The notes beneath the pieces are model-generated. The model ran no database searches and was not told the origin of the DNA. It was given only the letters and a program-made list of their open reading frames with translations. From Bacillota bacterium (lineage in GTDB: Bacteria > Bacillota_I > Bacilli_A > RFN20 > CAG-826): a DNA stretch of 10,653 bases. The position numbers and the translations under genes were made by a program. Position 1 is the stretch's first letter. Each line of letters opens with the position of its first letter. Of the stretch, positions 1-6,483 are shown one piece after another. The stretch lies in the NCBI GenBank assembly GCA_023396795.1, contig JAEWUY010000065.1, forward strand, positions 1-10,653, in the 5' to 3' direction.

Positions 1-776
1 CTAAAATTTTCGATGTATTATATAACGAAACGCCCTTAGAGGCATTGAAATTAGCCCAAATTGCTCATTATGCTGAAACCGAATACTTTGGTAAACCTTG
101 TGGTTTGCTCGATCAAATCGGTGTGGCTTATGGTGGTGTAAACTACCTTGATTTTAAAGATTTGGATCATCCGCTTGTCGAAAGTTTAAAATTTGATTTT
201 CCCTTTCATATTTATCTAGTTCATACGGGGGCAAGTCATGAAAATCTGTCGCATTTATATGCTGCGATTAAAGAAGACATGCTTCATGTCGCCAATCGCG
301 TTTTTCATGCAAAAGACTTACGTGATGTTAGTAAAGACGAATTTTTCAAAGGTATCGCTTATCCTGTTGACGGTGTCAGCGAAGCTCAGAAGTTAAGAGC
401 CCAGCATTATCTCGATGAAAATGAACGGGTTGATAACGCAAAAGAAGCTATTAAACAAAAAGACGCCGTCGGTTTTTTAACCGCCGTTCGTCAATCAGGA
501 TATTCTTCATCGAGTTTTCTACGCAACACTTTACATAGCGATTATTTGACTTCGCCACAACATGGTTTAGATTTAGCTAATTCGATTTTAAAAGAAGGGG
601 CATGCCGAATTCATGGTGGCGGTTTCGCCGGAACCATTATTTGTTTTGTTAAAGATCATGAAGTCGATATTTTCCTTAAGACAATGACGCACGCCTTTGG
701 CGAAGATCATGTTGTCAAAGTCGAAGTCCGCAATGCAGGAGCGACCACCCTTTGCCTCAATTCACCTTCCAAGTAG
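1..776 (+). CDS. galK: Galactokinase, 3' part (5' end outside window)
   Basis: Galactokinase phosphorylates alpha-D-galactose to galactose-1-phosphate with ATP, the entry step of the Leloir pathway, in the cytoplasm. The frame is open from base 3 without a stop, so the gene starts upstream; the TTG at 45 is internal. Visible GHMP-kinase features are the segment EYFGKPCGLLDQ, whose Asp (codon 111-113) matches the catalytic base of galactokinases, the DLRDV stretch, and the C-terminal glycine motif HGGGFAG (codons from 612) that shapes the sugar/phosphate site. The HTGASHENLSHLYAAI segment resembles the longer galactokinase type common in Clostridia more than the E. coli type; that is recalled, not computed. 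The next gene overlaps the 3' end by 25 nt, pointing to an operon. Another GHMP sugar kinase is possible but less likely. Confidence 0.9.
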   Translation, partial: KIFDVLYNETPLEALKLAQIAHYAETEYFGKPCGLLDQIGVAYGGVNYLDFKDLDHPLVESLKFDFPFHIYLVHTGASHENLSHLYAAIKEDMLHVANRVFHAKDLRDVSKDEFFKGIAYPVDGVSEAQKLRAQHYLDENERVDNAKEAIKQKDAVGFLTAVRQSGYSSSSFLRNTLHSDYLTSPQHGLDLANSILKEGACRIHGGGFAGTIICFVKDHEVDIFLKTMTHAFGEDHVVKVEVRNAGATTLCLNSPSK

Positions 777-1663
777 TCTTACAAATTGGCGTCAACGGAT
801 TGTATATCGCGATGATTGTTTTTTTGCTGGTGTTATCAGCACTAGTTATTATTTTTGCTCGAAAAGTAAAACCGGAAGTCGCTCATGTCGTTATCGTTGT
901 TCTTCTTTTTACTAATTTTGTTTTGCACTTTTTAAAGATTTTCCTGCCATCATATTTTGGTGATTTACCATATTCAATTAAAAAAGTAACTCCCGATAAT
1001 ATTTGCGCAGTTTCGGTAATCTTTTTCCCGTTTATGTATTTATGGGGCGGAAAATATTTTAAAGACTATATGTTTTATCTCGGTATTGTTTCGGGTTTAG
1101 GCGTTTATTTATATCCATCATCTTATGATGGTTATGTTATTAATAATGTCGATACTGTCGTGGAAATTGCCCGCTTTTATTTTTCACATCTTCCTTTGGT
1201 AATTGCGCCTTTAGCGATGGTGGCTAGTGGACTTCATCGCCCCCATCACCGCCGTGTCTTTATGACACCCTTGATTTTCCTTGGGGTTTTGACTGTTGTG
1301 GGGCTAAATGAAGTGTTTTTGAAATTAAGCGGTATTACTAATGCCTCTTGGCAAGATGTTTTTAGTAACAATTACCGTAATGGGGCGATGGTTTTTGGAC
1401 CAATGAGTGTTCTTGATGCCAGTCTTGGACGTTTCTATTGGATGATTTTACCCTTTTTAACTTATCAATGGCCAGGCAGTAATCTAACATATTATGTCCC
1501 TGTTTTATGGATTGCCTTACCAACTTTTATTATTATGAGCATTGGCTATTTTTTGATTTCTCTTCCTTGGTCGCATCGCGAAGTGTATCTTGATTACCAT
1601 ATGCTTAAACAGAAATTAGCTATGTTTATTAAAGGACGAAAAAGCTTTCATTATGAAAAATAA
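752..1663 (+). CDS. Multi-pass membrane protein, YwaF/TIGR02206-like
   Basis: This is a 303-residue integral membrane protein with about seven hydrophobic segments (roughly residues 15-36, 44-64, 82-98, 105-122, 143-160, 169-190 and 246-271). Its layout and the segment around residues 145-163 (FSHLPLVIAPLAMVASGLHRP) resemble the uncharacterised YwaF/TIGR02206 family of Bacillota, whose function is not known. The family call is from memory and tentative. The start is taken as TTG 752 because AGGAG lies at 737-741, ten bases upstream; the first downstream ATG (812) would remove part of the first membrane segment. The gene overlaps galK by 25 nt and the following gene by 11 nt, so it is probably co-transcribed and translationally coupled. 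A link to sugar uptake is suggested only by position. Confidence 0.75.
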   Translation: MPQFTFQVVLQIGVNGLYIAMIVFLLVLSALVIIFARKVKPEVAHVVIVVLLFTNFVLHFLKIFLPSYFGDLPYSIKKVTPDNICAVSVIFFPFMYLWGGKYFKDYMFYLGIVSGLGVYLYPSSYDGYVINNVDTVVEIARFYFSHLPLVIAPLAMVASGLHRPHHRRVFMTPLIFLGVLTVVGLNEVFLKLSGITNASWQDVFSNNYRNGAMVFGPMSVLDASLGRFYWMILPFLTYQWPGSNLTYYVPVLWIALPTFIIMSIGYFLISLPWSHREVYLDYHMLKQKLAMFIKGRKSFHYEK

Positions 1664-2216
1664 GACAAAAAGCAAGAAAACAAAAGCTGTAAACATTCGC
1701 AATCGCTTTGCGGTGTGCTTCTTTTTGTATTTATCGGCCGTGTTTGGTCTGTCGTTTTTTGGCTTATCCTTTTTGCAATCATATGAGCTAGCCAGCGAAG
1801 TCGTTGAACAAACTTACTATTCCGTTATCGAATTAGCCCTCGGTGTTTCTGGATTAACTTTGAACTATTTACTTTTATCAACTTTGATTGTCGGTGTTAT
1901 TGGCGGACTTTTAACATTGACGGTGGCGATAATTTGTTCGGTTTTCAAGAAGTATTCGCCAATTGCTGTGATGATTATGGCTTTTGCCATAGCGGCATTA
2001 ACATACGCTTTTGTGATGTCTTTACTTTTTCCGGCCGTTATTTCTACTTCCTTAAATGAACTTCCTAACCCAATGTCGTTAGTTCGCACCCTATGGCCGA
2101 TTATCGTCATGAGTGGATTATTAGGTTCGGCCATGATCATTGATTACGGACTATTAATCTACGCTAGTATTGATGCTTATGCCTCAAATGGCATTAAACA
2201 TATTTTACAAAAATAG
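1653..2216 (+). CDS. Unrecognised four-helix membrane protein
   Basis: I do not recognise this 187-residue protein. It begins with a strongly basic stretch (KNKTKSKKTKAVNIRNR) and then has about four long hydrophobic segments, near residues 19-41, 69-97, 102-130 and 146-172. The basic N-terminus predicts a cytoplasmic N-terminus. There is no Cys pair, nucleotide-binding motif or obvious catalytic signature. The ATG at 1653 lies inside the end of the preceding membrane-protein gene (11-nt overlap). AAAGGA at 1631-1636 is rather far upstream, so translation may depend on coupling. The AGGAG serving malQ overlaps this gene's stop codon. It may form a unit with the upstream membrane protein, but that is inferred only from the overlap. 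Confidence 0.7.
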   Translation: MKNKTKSKKTKAVNIRNRFAVCFFLYLSAVFGLSFFGLSFLQSYELASEVVEQTYYSVIELALGVSGLTLNYLLLSTLIVGVIGGLLTLTVAIICSVFKKYSPIAVMIMAFAIAALTYAFVMSLLFPAVISTSLNELPNPMSLVRTLWPIIVMSGLLGSAMIIDYGLLIYASIDAYASNGIKHILQK

Positions 2217-2227
2217 GAGAACTTCTT

Positions 2228-3703
2228 ATGTCCAACTTGCCAGGGTCATCTCAAGTCAAAAAAGCTGGTTTACTCATGCCCGTTTCTTCTTTAGCTAACC
2301 GTCACGGAATTGGCGATTTTGGTCCGGAGACGCGAAAGTTTCTACGACTGGTCAAAAAAGCAGGCTTTGCCTATTGGCAAATTTTGCCATTAACACCAAT
2401 TGGCTATGGTCACAGCCCTTATCAACCATTTTCCTCTTTAGCGATGGATGAATCATATATTTCTCTTGATGAGCTTGTCAAACAAGGCTTGCTGAATTCA
2501 GTACCTTCTTATCGAAAGCAAAGCCGTCGTGTTGCCTTCGAAAAAGTTAAAGCTTTCAAAACAAAATATTTGTGGCGGGCCTTTAAAAACGCGGCAAAGA
2601 AAAGTTCAACTTTTTTACCTAGGTTAAGACGACGGATGACTAAATATTATGATTACGCAGTTTTCATGGCTTTTAAAAAGGCTTTTGACTATCGTTCATG
2701 GAATGAGTGGGGCGATAATGAAAAAAATTGGATTAATAATCATGAACTTGATTTAAGCAAATATCAAAGCGAAATTGATTATCAATTATTTGTTCAGGAT
2801 GTCTTAATCAAGCAATGGCGAAAGTTAAAACGTTTGGCCCATTCTTTAGATATACAAATTATCGGGGATTTACCTTTTTATGTCGGACACGACTCGGTCG
2901 ATTGTTATACTAACCAACGTTATTTCTTTTTGGATGAAAACGGTTTGCCTTTACTTATTTCCGGTGTTAGTCCTGACTATTTTTCCAAAACTGGTCAGCG
3001 GTGGGGCAATCCCATTTATAATTTTGAAGTTTTAAAACAAGACGGTTATCGCTTTTTGATCGATCGCATTAAAGATTGCGGCGATATTTACGATTTTATT
3101 CGCCTCGATCACTTTCGGGCTTTTGATACTTATTATGTTATTAATGCTTATGAAGAAACCGCCGAACGGGGTGTTTGGAAGTTAGGACCAAGCTATGATT
3201 TTTTTGATCGGCTCTTTGGCGAATTTAGTTCAAAGCGAATTATCGCCGAAGACCTTGGCGATATTCGACCGGAAGTTTTGACACTTCGCGATTATTATCA
3301 CTTTCCGGGTATGGATGTCATGCAGTTTGAAATTCTTAGCGAGAAAGAAAATGCTGTTAATCCAAATAATGTTTACTATATCGGCACTCACGATAACGAC
3401 ACATTAAAGGGCTGGTACTTAAAATTAACAACTCAGGAACGCGCTAAACTACGGGTTTTGCTAGCTAAAGAGGGGTTTAGCGGCGATATTTATACCTCGA
3501 TGCTTAATTATGCCTTAAAGCGTCCTCATCACTTGTGTGTGCTGTTTATGGGCGATATTTTAAAACTTAGTAACGTAGCCCGCATTAACAAACCAGGCAT
3601 CATAGATGACATTAACTGGACTTATCGGCTACAATCATTAACTAGTTTTAAACAAAAGATTCAACAACTTCGTCAGATGATTGTAGAAAGCGAGCGGATA
3701 TAA
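2228..3703 (+). CDS. malQ: 4-alpha-glucanotransferase (amylomaltase)
   Basis: MalQ transfers 4-alpha-glucan segments between maltodextrins and releases glucose, in cytoplasmic maltose, glycogen or starch breakdown (GH77). The 491-residue length is normal for the bacterial single-domain type. Catalytic features are intact: nucleophile Asp294 in RLDHFRAF, general acid Glu341 in AEDLG, and Asp389 in GTHDNDT. The GH77 segment SGVSPDYFSKTGQRWGNP is also present (about residues 245-262). The N-terminal PLTPIGYGHSPYQPFSS segment fits the family. AGGAG at 2215-2219 sits eight bases before the ATG and overlaps the stop of the preceding gene. rimO starts on the base after the stop. With galK upstream, the run handles galactose and alpha-glucan sugars. 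Confidence 0.95.
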   Translation: MSNLPGSSQVKKAGLLMPVSSLANRHGIGDFGPETRKFLRLVKKAGFAYWQILPLTPIGYGHSPYQPFSSLAMDESYISLDELVKQGLLNSVPSYRKQSRRVAFEKVKAFKTKYLWRAFKNAAKKSSTFLPRLRRRMTKYYDYAVFMAFKKAFDYRSWNEWGDNEKNWINNHELDLSKYQSEIDYQLFVQDVLIKQWRKLKRLAHSLDIQIIGDLPFYVGHDSVDCYTNQRYFFLDENGLPLLISGVSPDYFSKTGQRWGNPIYNFEVLKQDGYRFLIDRIKDCGDIYDFIRLDHFRAFDTYYVINAYEETAERGVWKLGPSYDFFDRLFGEFSSKRIIAEDLGDIRPEVLTLRDYYHFPGMDVMQFEILSEKENAVNPNNVYYIGTHDNDTLKGWYLKLTTQERAKLRVLLAKEGFSGDIYTSMLNYALKRPHHLCVLFMGDILKLSNVARINKPGIIDDINWTYRLQSLTSFKQKIQQLRQMIVESERI

Positions 3704-5005
3704 TTGTTAAAAGTCGGATTGGTGTCATTAGGATGCGCAAAAAATCTCGTTGATAGCGAAATTATTTTAGGGATGTTTGACCAATCTGGTTACGCTCTTG
3801 TCAACGATCCCGAGCAAGCTGATATTATCGTGGTCAACACCTGCGGCTTTATTGCTTCAAGCAAAGAAGAAAGCATTGATACGATTTTTGAAATGGCTGC
3901 CTATAAAAAGAAATTAATTGTCACCGGTTGTTTGGTTCAACGCTATTATGATCAACTCAAAGAATCATTACCAGAAGCTGATTTGCTCGTTAAGCTTGAC
4001 GATTATCCCAATTTGCATAAATTAATTGAACAACTAACTAGTAATGGCGATAAAATCGCCCCTTTTAATCCCTTTAAGCGCGTTATCTCGACTGAGAGTT
4101 ATAGTGCCTATTTACGAATATCTGAAGGATGTGACAATCGTTGTTCCTATTGCGCCATTCCTTTAATTCGCGGACCATTTCGTTCTAGGTCTTATCAAGA
4201 CATTCTTAAGGAAGCCAATATTTTAGCAAATAAGGGTGTTAAAGAACTCGTTGTTATTTCTCAAGACACTACGAATTATGGCAAAGATTTAAACGAAGGA
4301 CACAATATTGTTTCACTATTAAAAGGTTTACTTGAAATCAAGCAATTTGTTTCAATTCGCCTTTTATATTTATATCCCGATGAAGTTAGTGATGAATTAA
4401 TCGCTTTAGTCCGCGATAATCCGCGGCTCGCACCTTATTTTGATCTTCCAATTCAGCATGCTTCAAATCGCATTCTTAAGCGGATGGGACGCCGAAGTAA
4501 TAAAGAAAATATTTTATCTTTGATTAATAAAATTCGTCGAGAAATTCCCCACGCTATTTTGCGTTCAACTTACATCGTTGGTTTTCCGGGGGAAAGCGAA
4601 GAAGACTTTCAAGAGCTTCTCGATTTTACCGAGGAAGTGCAATTCAATCACTTAGGAGTTTTTGCTTATTCAAAAGAAGAAGATACGCCTTCATACGACT
4701 TTGAAGCGCAAATTGATGAGCCAACAAAGAAAAAACGTTATGAAGCGATCATGGAACGGCAAAAGAAAATATCTTATCGAAATAATCGCGCCTTGGTCGG
4801 AAGAGTTATGGATGGTTTAATTGTCGGTTATGACGATAAGAGCAAAACATATCGCGTTCGCACTTACTTTAATGCTCCGGATGGTATTGATGGCAATATC
4901 ACAGTCACAAGTTCGAAAAAATTAACTAGTGGTGATGTTGTTAAAATTCGCATTCTCGCTCCATTTGTTTATGATCTGTACGCGGAAATTATTGAAGATA
5001 ACTAA
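3704..5005 (+). CDS. rimO: Ribosomal protein S12 methylthiotransferase RimO
   Basis: RimO is a radical-SAM enzyme that adds a methylthio group to the conserved aspartate of ribosomal protein S12. The 433-residue protein has the three family parts: an N-terminal UPF0004 domain with Cys11 (SLGCAKN), Cys47 (NTCGF) and Cys76 (TGC) for one [4Fe-4S] cluster; a radical-SAM core with Cys143, Cys147 and Cys150 (CDNRCSYC) for the SAM-binding cluster; and a C-terminal TRAM domain from about residue 370. SLGCAKN and GCDNRCSYCAIP favour RimO over the tRNA enzyme MiaB. The start is TTG 3704, directly after the malQ stop; the codon upstream in frame is that stop, and later TTG or GTG codons would cut into the conserved beta strand. 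There is no strong Shine-Dalgarno (only GAGCGG at 3692-3697), so translation probably relies on coupling to malQ. Confidence 0.95.
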   Translation: MLKVGLVSLGCAKNLVDSEIILGMFDQSGYALVNDPEQADIIVVNTCGFIASSKEESIDTIFEMAAYKKKLIVTGCLVQRYYDQLKESLPEADLLVKLDDYPNLHKLIEQLTSNGDKIAPFNPFKRVISTESYSAYLRISEGCDNRCSYCAIPLIRGPFRSRSYQDILKEANILANKGVKELVVISQDTTNYGKDLNEGHNIVSLLKGLLEIKQFVSIRLLYLYPDEVSDELIALVRDNPRLAPYFDLPIQHASNRILKRMGRRSNKENILSLINKIRREIPHAILRSTYIVGFPGESEEDFQELLDFTEEVQFNHLGVFAYSKEEDTPSYDFEAQIDEPTKKKRYEAIMERQKKISYRNNRALVGRVMDGLIVGYDDKSKTYRVRTYFNAPDGIDGNITVTSSKKLTSGDVVKIRILAPFVYDLYAEIIEDN

Positions 5006-5009
5006 ATAT

Positions 5010-5037
5010 ATTGTTTACAATCCATTTATAATATTAT
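5010..5037 (+). promoter_or_regulatory. Possible promoter/operator before the ATP-grasp gene
   Basis: The rimO to ATP-grasp gap has a perfect -10 hexamer TATAAT (5027-5032) with an alternative TATTAT (5032-5037). It also has a short palindrome ATTGT-TT-ACAAT (5010-5021). No -35 hexamer has standard spacing to TATAAT; TTGTTT (5011-5016) is 15 bp from TATTAT. This may be a weak promoter or simply AT-rich spacer. GAGG (5040-5043) is the only ribosome binding site candidate and is a long 12 bases from the ATG at 5056. Confidence 0.3.
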
Positions 5038-5055
5038 TTGAGGTTTTAATTTAAT

Positions 5056-6255
5056 ATGAACTTTGTCATTAACTCACCACATTTTCCGGAAACATATTGG
5101 AAGTTCGCGGAAGCTTTAAAAAGAAACGGCTTCACGGTTTTAGGAATTGGCGACGCTCCTTATCATGAAATTAGTAAGGAACTGAAGAGTTTTTTGACTG
5201 AATATTATTTCGCTCCGGGAATGGAGGATTATAAAGAACACTACAAAGCTTTTGCCTTTTTAAGTTTTAAATACGGAAAGATTGATTGGGTCGAATCAAA
5301 TAATGAGTATTGGCTCGCTAAAGACGCCCAGTTAAGAAGTGATTTTAATATCCTAACCGGTGTTAAAAGTGAACATATTCTTGCTTATAAGTCAAAAGTA
5401 GAAATGAAAAAACATTTTTTAGAGGCCGGAATTAAAGTCGCTCGTTATGTTAAAACAAATAGTCTTGAGGAAGCCAAGGTTTTTGCTGAGCAGGTTGGAT
5501 ATCCTTTATTTAGCAAACCGGATATTGGCGTTGGGGCTAACGCCACAAAGCGGATTAATACCGAAGAGGAACTGATAACTTTCTTTAATAAGAAAGACGC
5601 CGGTGATTATATTATTGAAGAATATATTGACGGAACGATCGTTTCTTTTGATGGTATTGCTAATTCGCGGCATGAACCCGTGATGTTTGTTCAGCATCTT
5701 TTTCCAGTACCTAACGCGGTTGTTGTTGAAAAGCTCGCTGAAGATTATTATTTTTCCTTACCAAGTGTTGAAGCGGATTTGGAAAGAGCAGGGCGAGCTG
5801 TTCTCCAAGCGTTTAAAGTTTACAAAAGATTTTTCCATCTAGAATTTTTCCGACTCAATGCCGATAAAGAAGGACTCGGTCGCAAAGGGGATTTACTAGC
5901 CTTGGAAGTTAATATGCGTCCTCCGGGAGGTTATACAACCGATATGATCTCGGCGTGCTTAGGCGTTAATGTTTATCAAGTATGGGCTGATATTATTGCT
6001 TTTGATGATAATCATCAAATAGCGAGCGAAACGCCGAAAATAGTGGTGGAAGTCGCTCGTCGCGACCATTATCAATATTTGTTTAGCAAAGAAGACATAT
6101 ACGAAAAGTATGCACCTGATATTGTTATCAAGGGCCGATATGCTCCGATTATTAGTGTGGGCATGGGCAACGACTTTTTCATTGCTAAGTTTGCAACCTT
6201 ACAAGAAGCCGAACAATTTAAAGAGGTTGTGTTAAAACATCAACAGCCTCTTTAA
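5056..6255 (+). CDS. ATP-grasp ligase of unknown substrate
   Basis: This 399-residue protein is an ATP-grasp enzyme, a fold that usually activates a carboxylate as acyl-phosphate and joins it to an amine or thiol. About residues 1-105 form an N-terminal Rossmann-like part. The ATP-grasp region follows: Lys154 in LFSKPDIGVGA (nucleotide-binding Lys and glycine loop), the adenine-side acidic pair Glu188-Glu189 in YIIEEYIDG, and the metal/ATP residues HLEFFRL (Glu263) and LALEVNMRPPGG (Glu284, Asn286, Arg288). It resembles the carbamoyl-phosphate-synthase-large-subunit-like and amino-acid-ligase groups. I cannot name the substrate, and the neighbours do not indicate one. It is separated from rimO by 50 bp, may have its own promoter, and ends inside an intrinsic terminator stem, so it is probably a separate or terminal transcription unit. 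Confidence 0.85.
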   Translation: MNFVINSPHFPETYWKFAEALKRNGFTVLGIGDAPYHEISKELKSFLTEYYFAPGMEDYKEHYKAFAFLSFKYGKIDWVESNNEYWLAKDAQLRSDFNILTGVKSEHILAYKSKVEMKKHFLEAGIKVARYVKTNSLEEAKVFAEQVGYPLFSKPDIGVGANATKRINTEEELITFFNKKDAGDYIIEEYIDGTIVSFDGIANSRHEPVMFVQHLFPVPNAVVVEKLAEDYYFSLPSVEADLERAGRAVLQAFKVYKRFFHLEFFRLNADKEGLGRKGDLLALEVNMRPPGGYTTDMISACLGVNVYQVWADIIAFDDNHQIASETPKIVVEVARRDHYQYLFSKEDIYEKYAPDIVIKGRYAPIISVGMGNDFFIAKFATLQEAEQFKEVVLKHQQPL

Positions 6256-6269
6256 AGCATTTTTCTTTT
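6217..6269 (+). terminator. Intrinsic terminator overlapping the ATP-grasp stop codon
   Basis: TTTAAAGAGG (6217-6226) pairs perfectly with CCTCTTTAAA (6247-6256). The stem can extend inward four more pairs (one G-T) to give 14 pairs and a 12-nt loop. It is followed by TTTTTCTTTT (6260-6269). The 5' arm codes for the last part of the ATP-grasp protein and the 3' arm contains its TAA (6253-6255). Confidence 0.75.
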
Positions 6270-6279
6270 GTAGCATAAT
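6251..6279 (+). promoter_or_regulatory. Probable tRNA-Gln promoter
   Basis: CATAAT (6274-6279, five of six matches to the -10 consensus) ends eight bases before the mature tRNA 5' end. A weak -35, TTTAAA (6251-6256), is 17 bp upstream. It overlaps the terminator of the previous gene. Since that terminator should stop upstream transcription, the tRNA needs its own promoter here. Confidence 0.4.
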
Positions 6280-6287
6280 AGATGCAT

Positions 6288-6362
6288 TGCCGAGTAGCCA
6301 AGTGGTAAGGCCTGCGGCTCTGAACCGCACATGCAAAAGTTCGAATCTTTTCTCGGCAGCCA
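6288..6362 (+). tRNA. tRNA-Gln (anticodon CUG)
   Basis: The cloverleaf is complete. A 7-bp acceptor TGCCGAG/CTCGGCA (6288-6294 with 6352-6358) has the U1-A72 pair typical of bacterial tRNA-Gln. The D arm is GCC/GGC. The anticodon stem is TGCGG/CCGCA, with loop CTCTGAA giving anticodon CTG for CAG codons. The T arm is AAAAG/CTTTT with loop TTCGAAT. The discriminator is G and CCA is encoded (6360-6362). Length is 75 nt. It has a probable promoter upstream and a strong terminator downstream, so it looks like a single-gene transcription unit. Confidence 0.95.
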
Positions 6363-6371
6363 ATGTCTAAT

Positions 6372-6400
6372 AACGATCGTCTTCGGGCGGTCGTTTTCTT
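6372..6400 (+). terminator. Intrinsic terminator after tRNA-Gln
   Basis: AACGATCGTC (6372-6381) pairs along all ten positions with GGCGGTCGTT (6386-6395), two of them G-T pairs. It closes a TTCG tetraloop and is followed by TTCTT. It lies nine bases after the tRNA CCA end. Confidence 0.85.
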
Positions 6401-6401
6401 G

Positions 6402-6424
6402 TGACAAACTAGTCATTTTTGTCA
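6402..6424. repeat. Inverted repeat TGACAAA-N9-TTTGTCA
   Basis: Perfect 7-bp arms TGACAAA (6402-6408) and TTTGTCA (6418-6424) lie just upstream of the -35 of the acyltransferase promoter and just after the tRNA terminator. There is no T-run after it, so it is not a terminator. It could be a regulator site; no regulator is known. Confidence 0.4.
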
Positions 6425-6428
6425 ATCA

Positions 6429-6456
6429 TTGTTTTTTTATGTTGCCATAGTATAAT
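6429..6456 (+). promoter_or_regulatory. Sigma-A-type promoter of the acyltransferase/phosphodiesterase pair
   Basis: TTGTTT (6429-6434) is followed after 16 bp by a perfect TATAAT (6451-6456). The predicted start is near 6463, about 20 bases before the ATG at 6484. It comes directly after a terminator, so it should be the main promoter of the downstream pair. Confidence 0.7.
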
Positions 6457-6471
6457 GAATTAGAATTCATT
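6454..6471. promoter_or_regulatory. Operator-like 18-bp palindrome over the -10/start region
   Basis: AATGAATTAGAATTCATT is a perfect palindrome with 8-bp arms and a 2-bp centre. It covers the second half of the -10 hexamer and the predicted transcription start, and ends at the base before the GGAG ribosome binding site (6472-6475). Size and position fit a dimeric repressor operator (MarR or TetR type). In Bacillota, lipid genes are often controlled this way (FabT, FapR), but the sequence is not one I can assign to either. Confidence 0.45.
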
Positions 6472-6483
6472 GGAGAAAAAATA

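Noticed and set aside
697..915. 72-codon open frame across the galK/membrane-protein junction
   Set aside because: It overlaps two well-supported genes in another frame, and the translation is serine/cysteine-rich with no domain signal.
1865..2140. Antisense open frame opposite the second membrane protein
   Set aside because: It lies wholly opposite a hydrophobic coding region and has no ribosome binding site or recognisable motif. The antisense frames at 5506-5697, 9217-9480 and 9356-9571 were dropped for the same reason.
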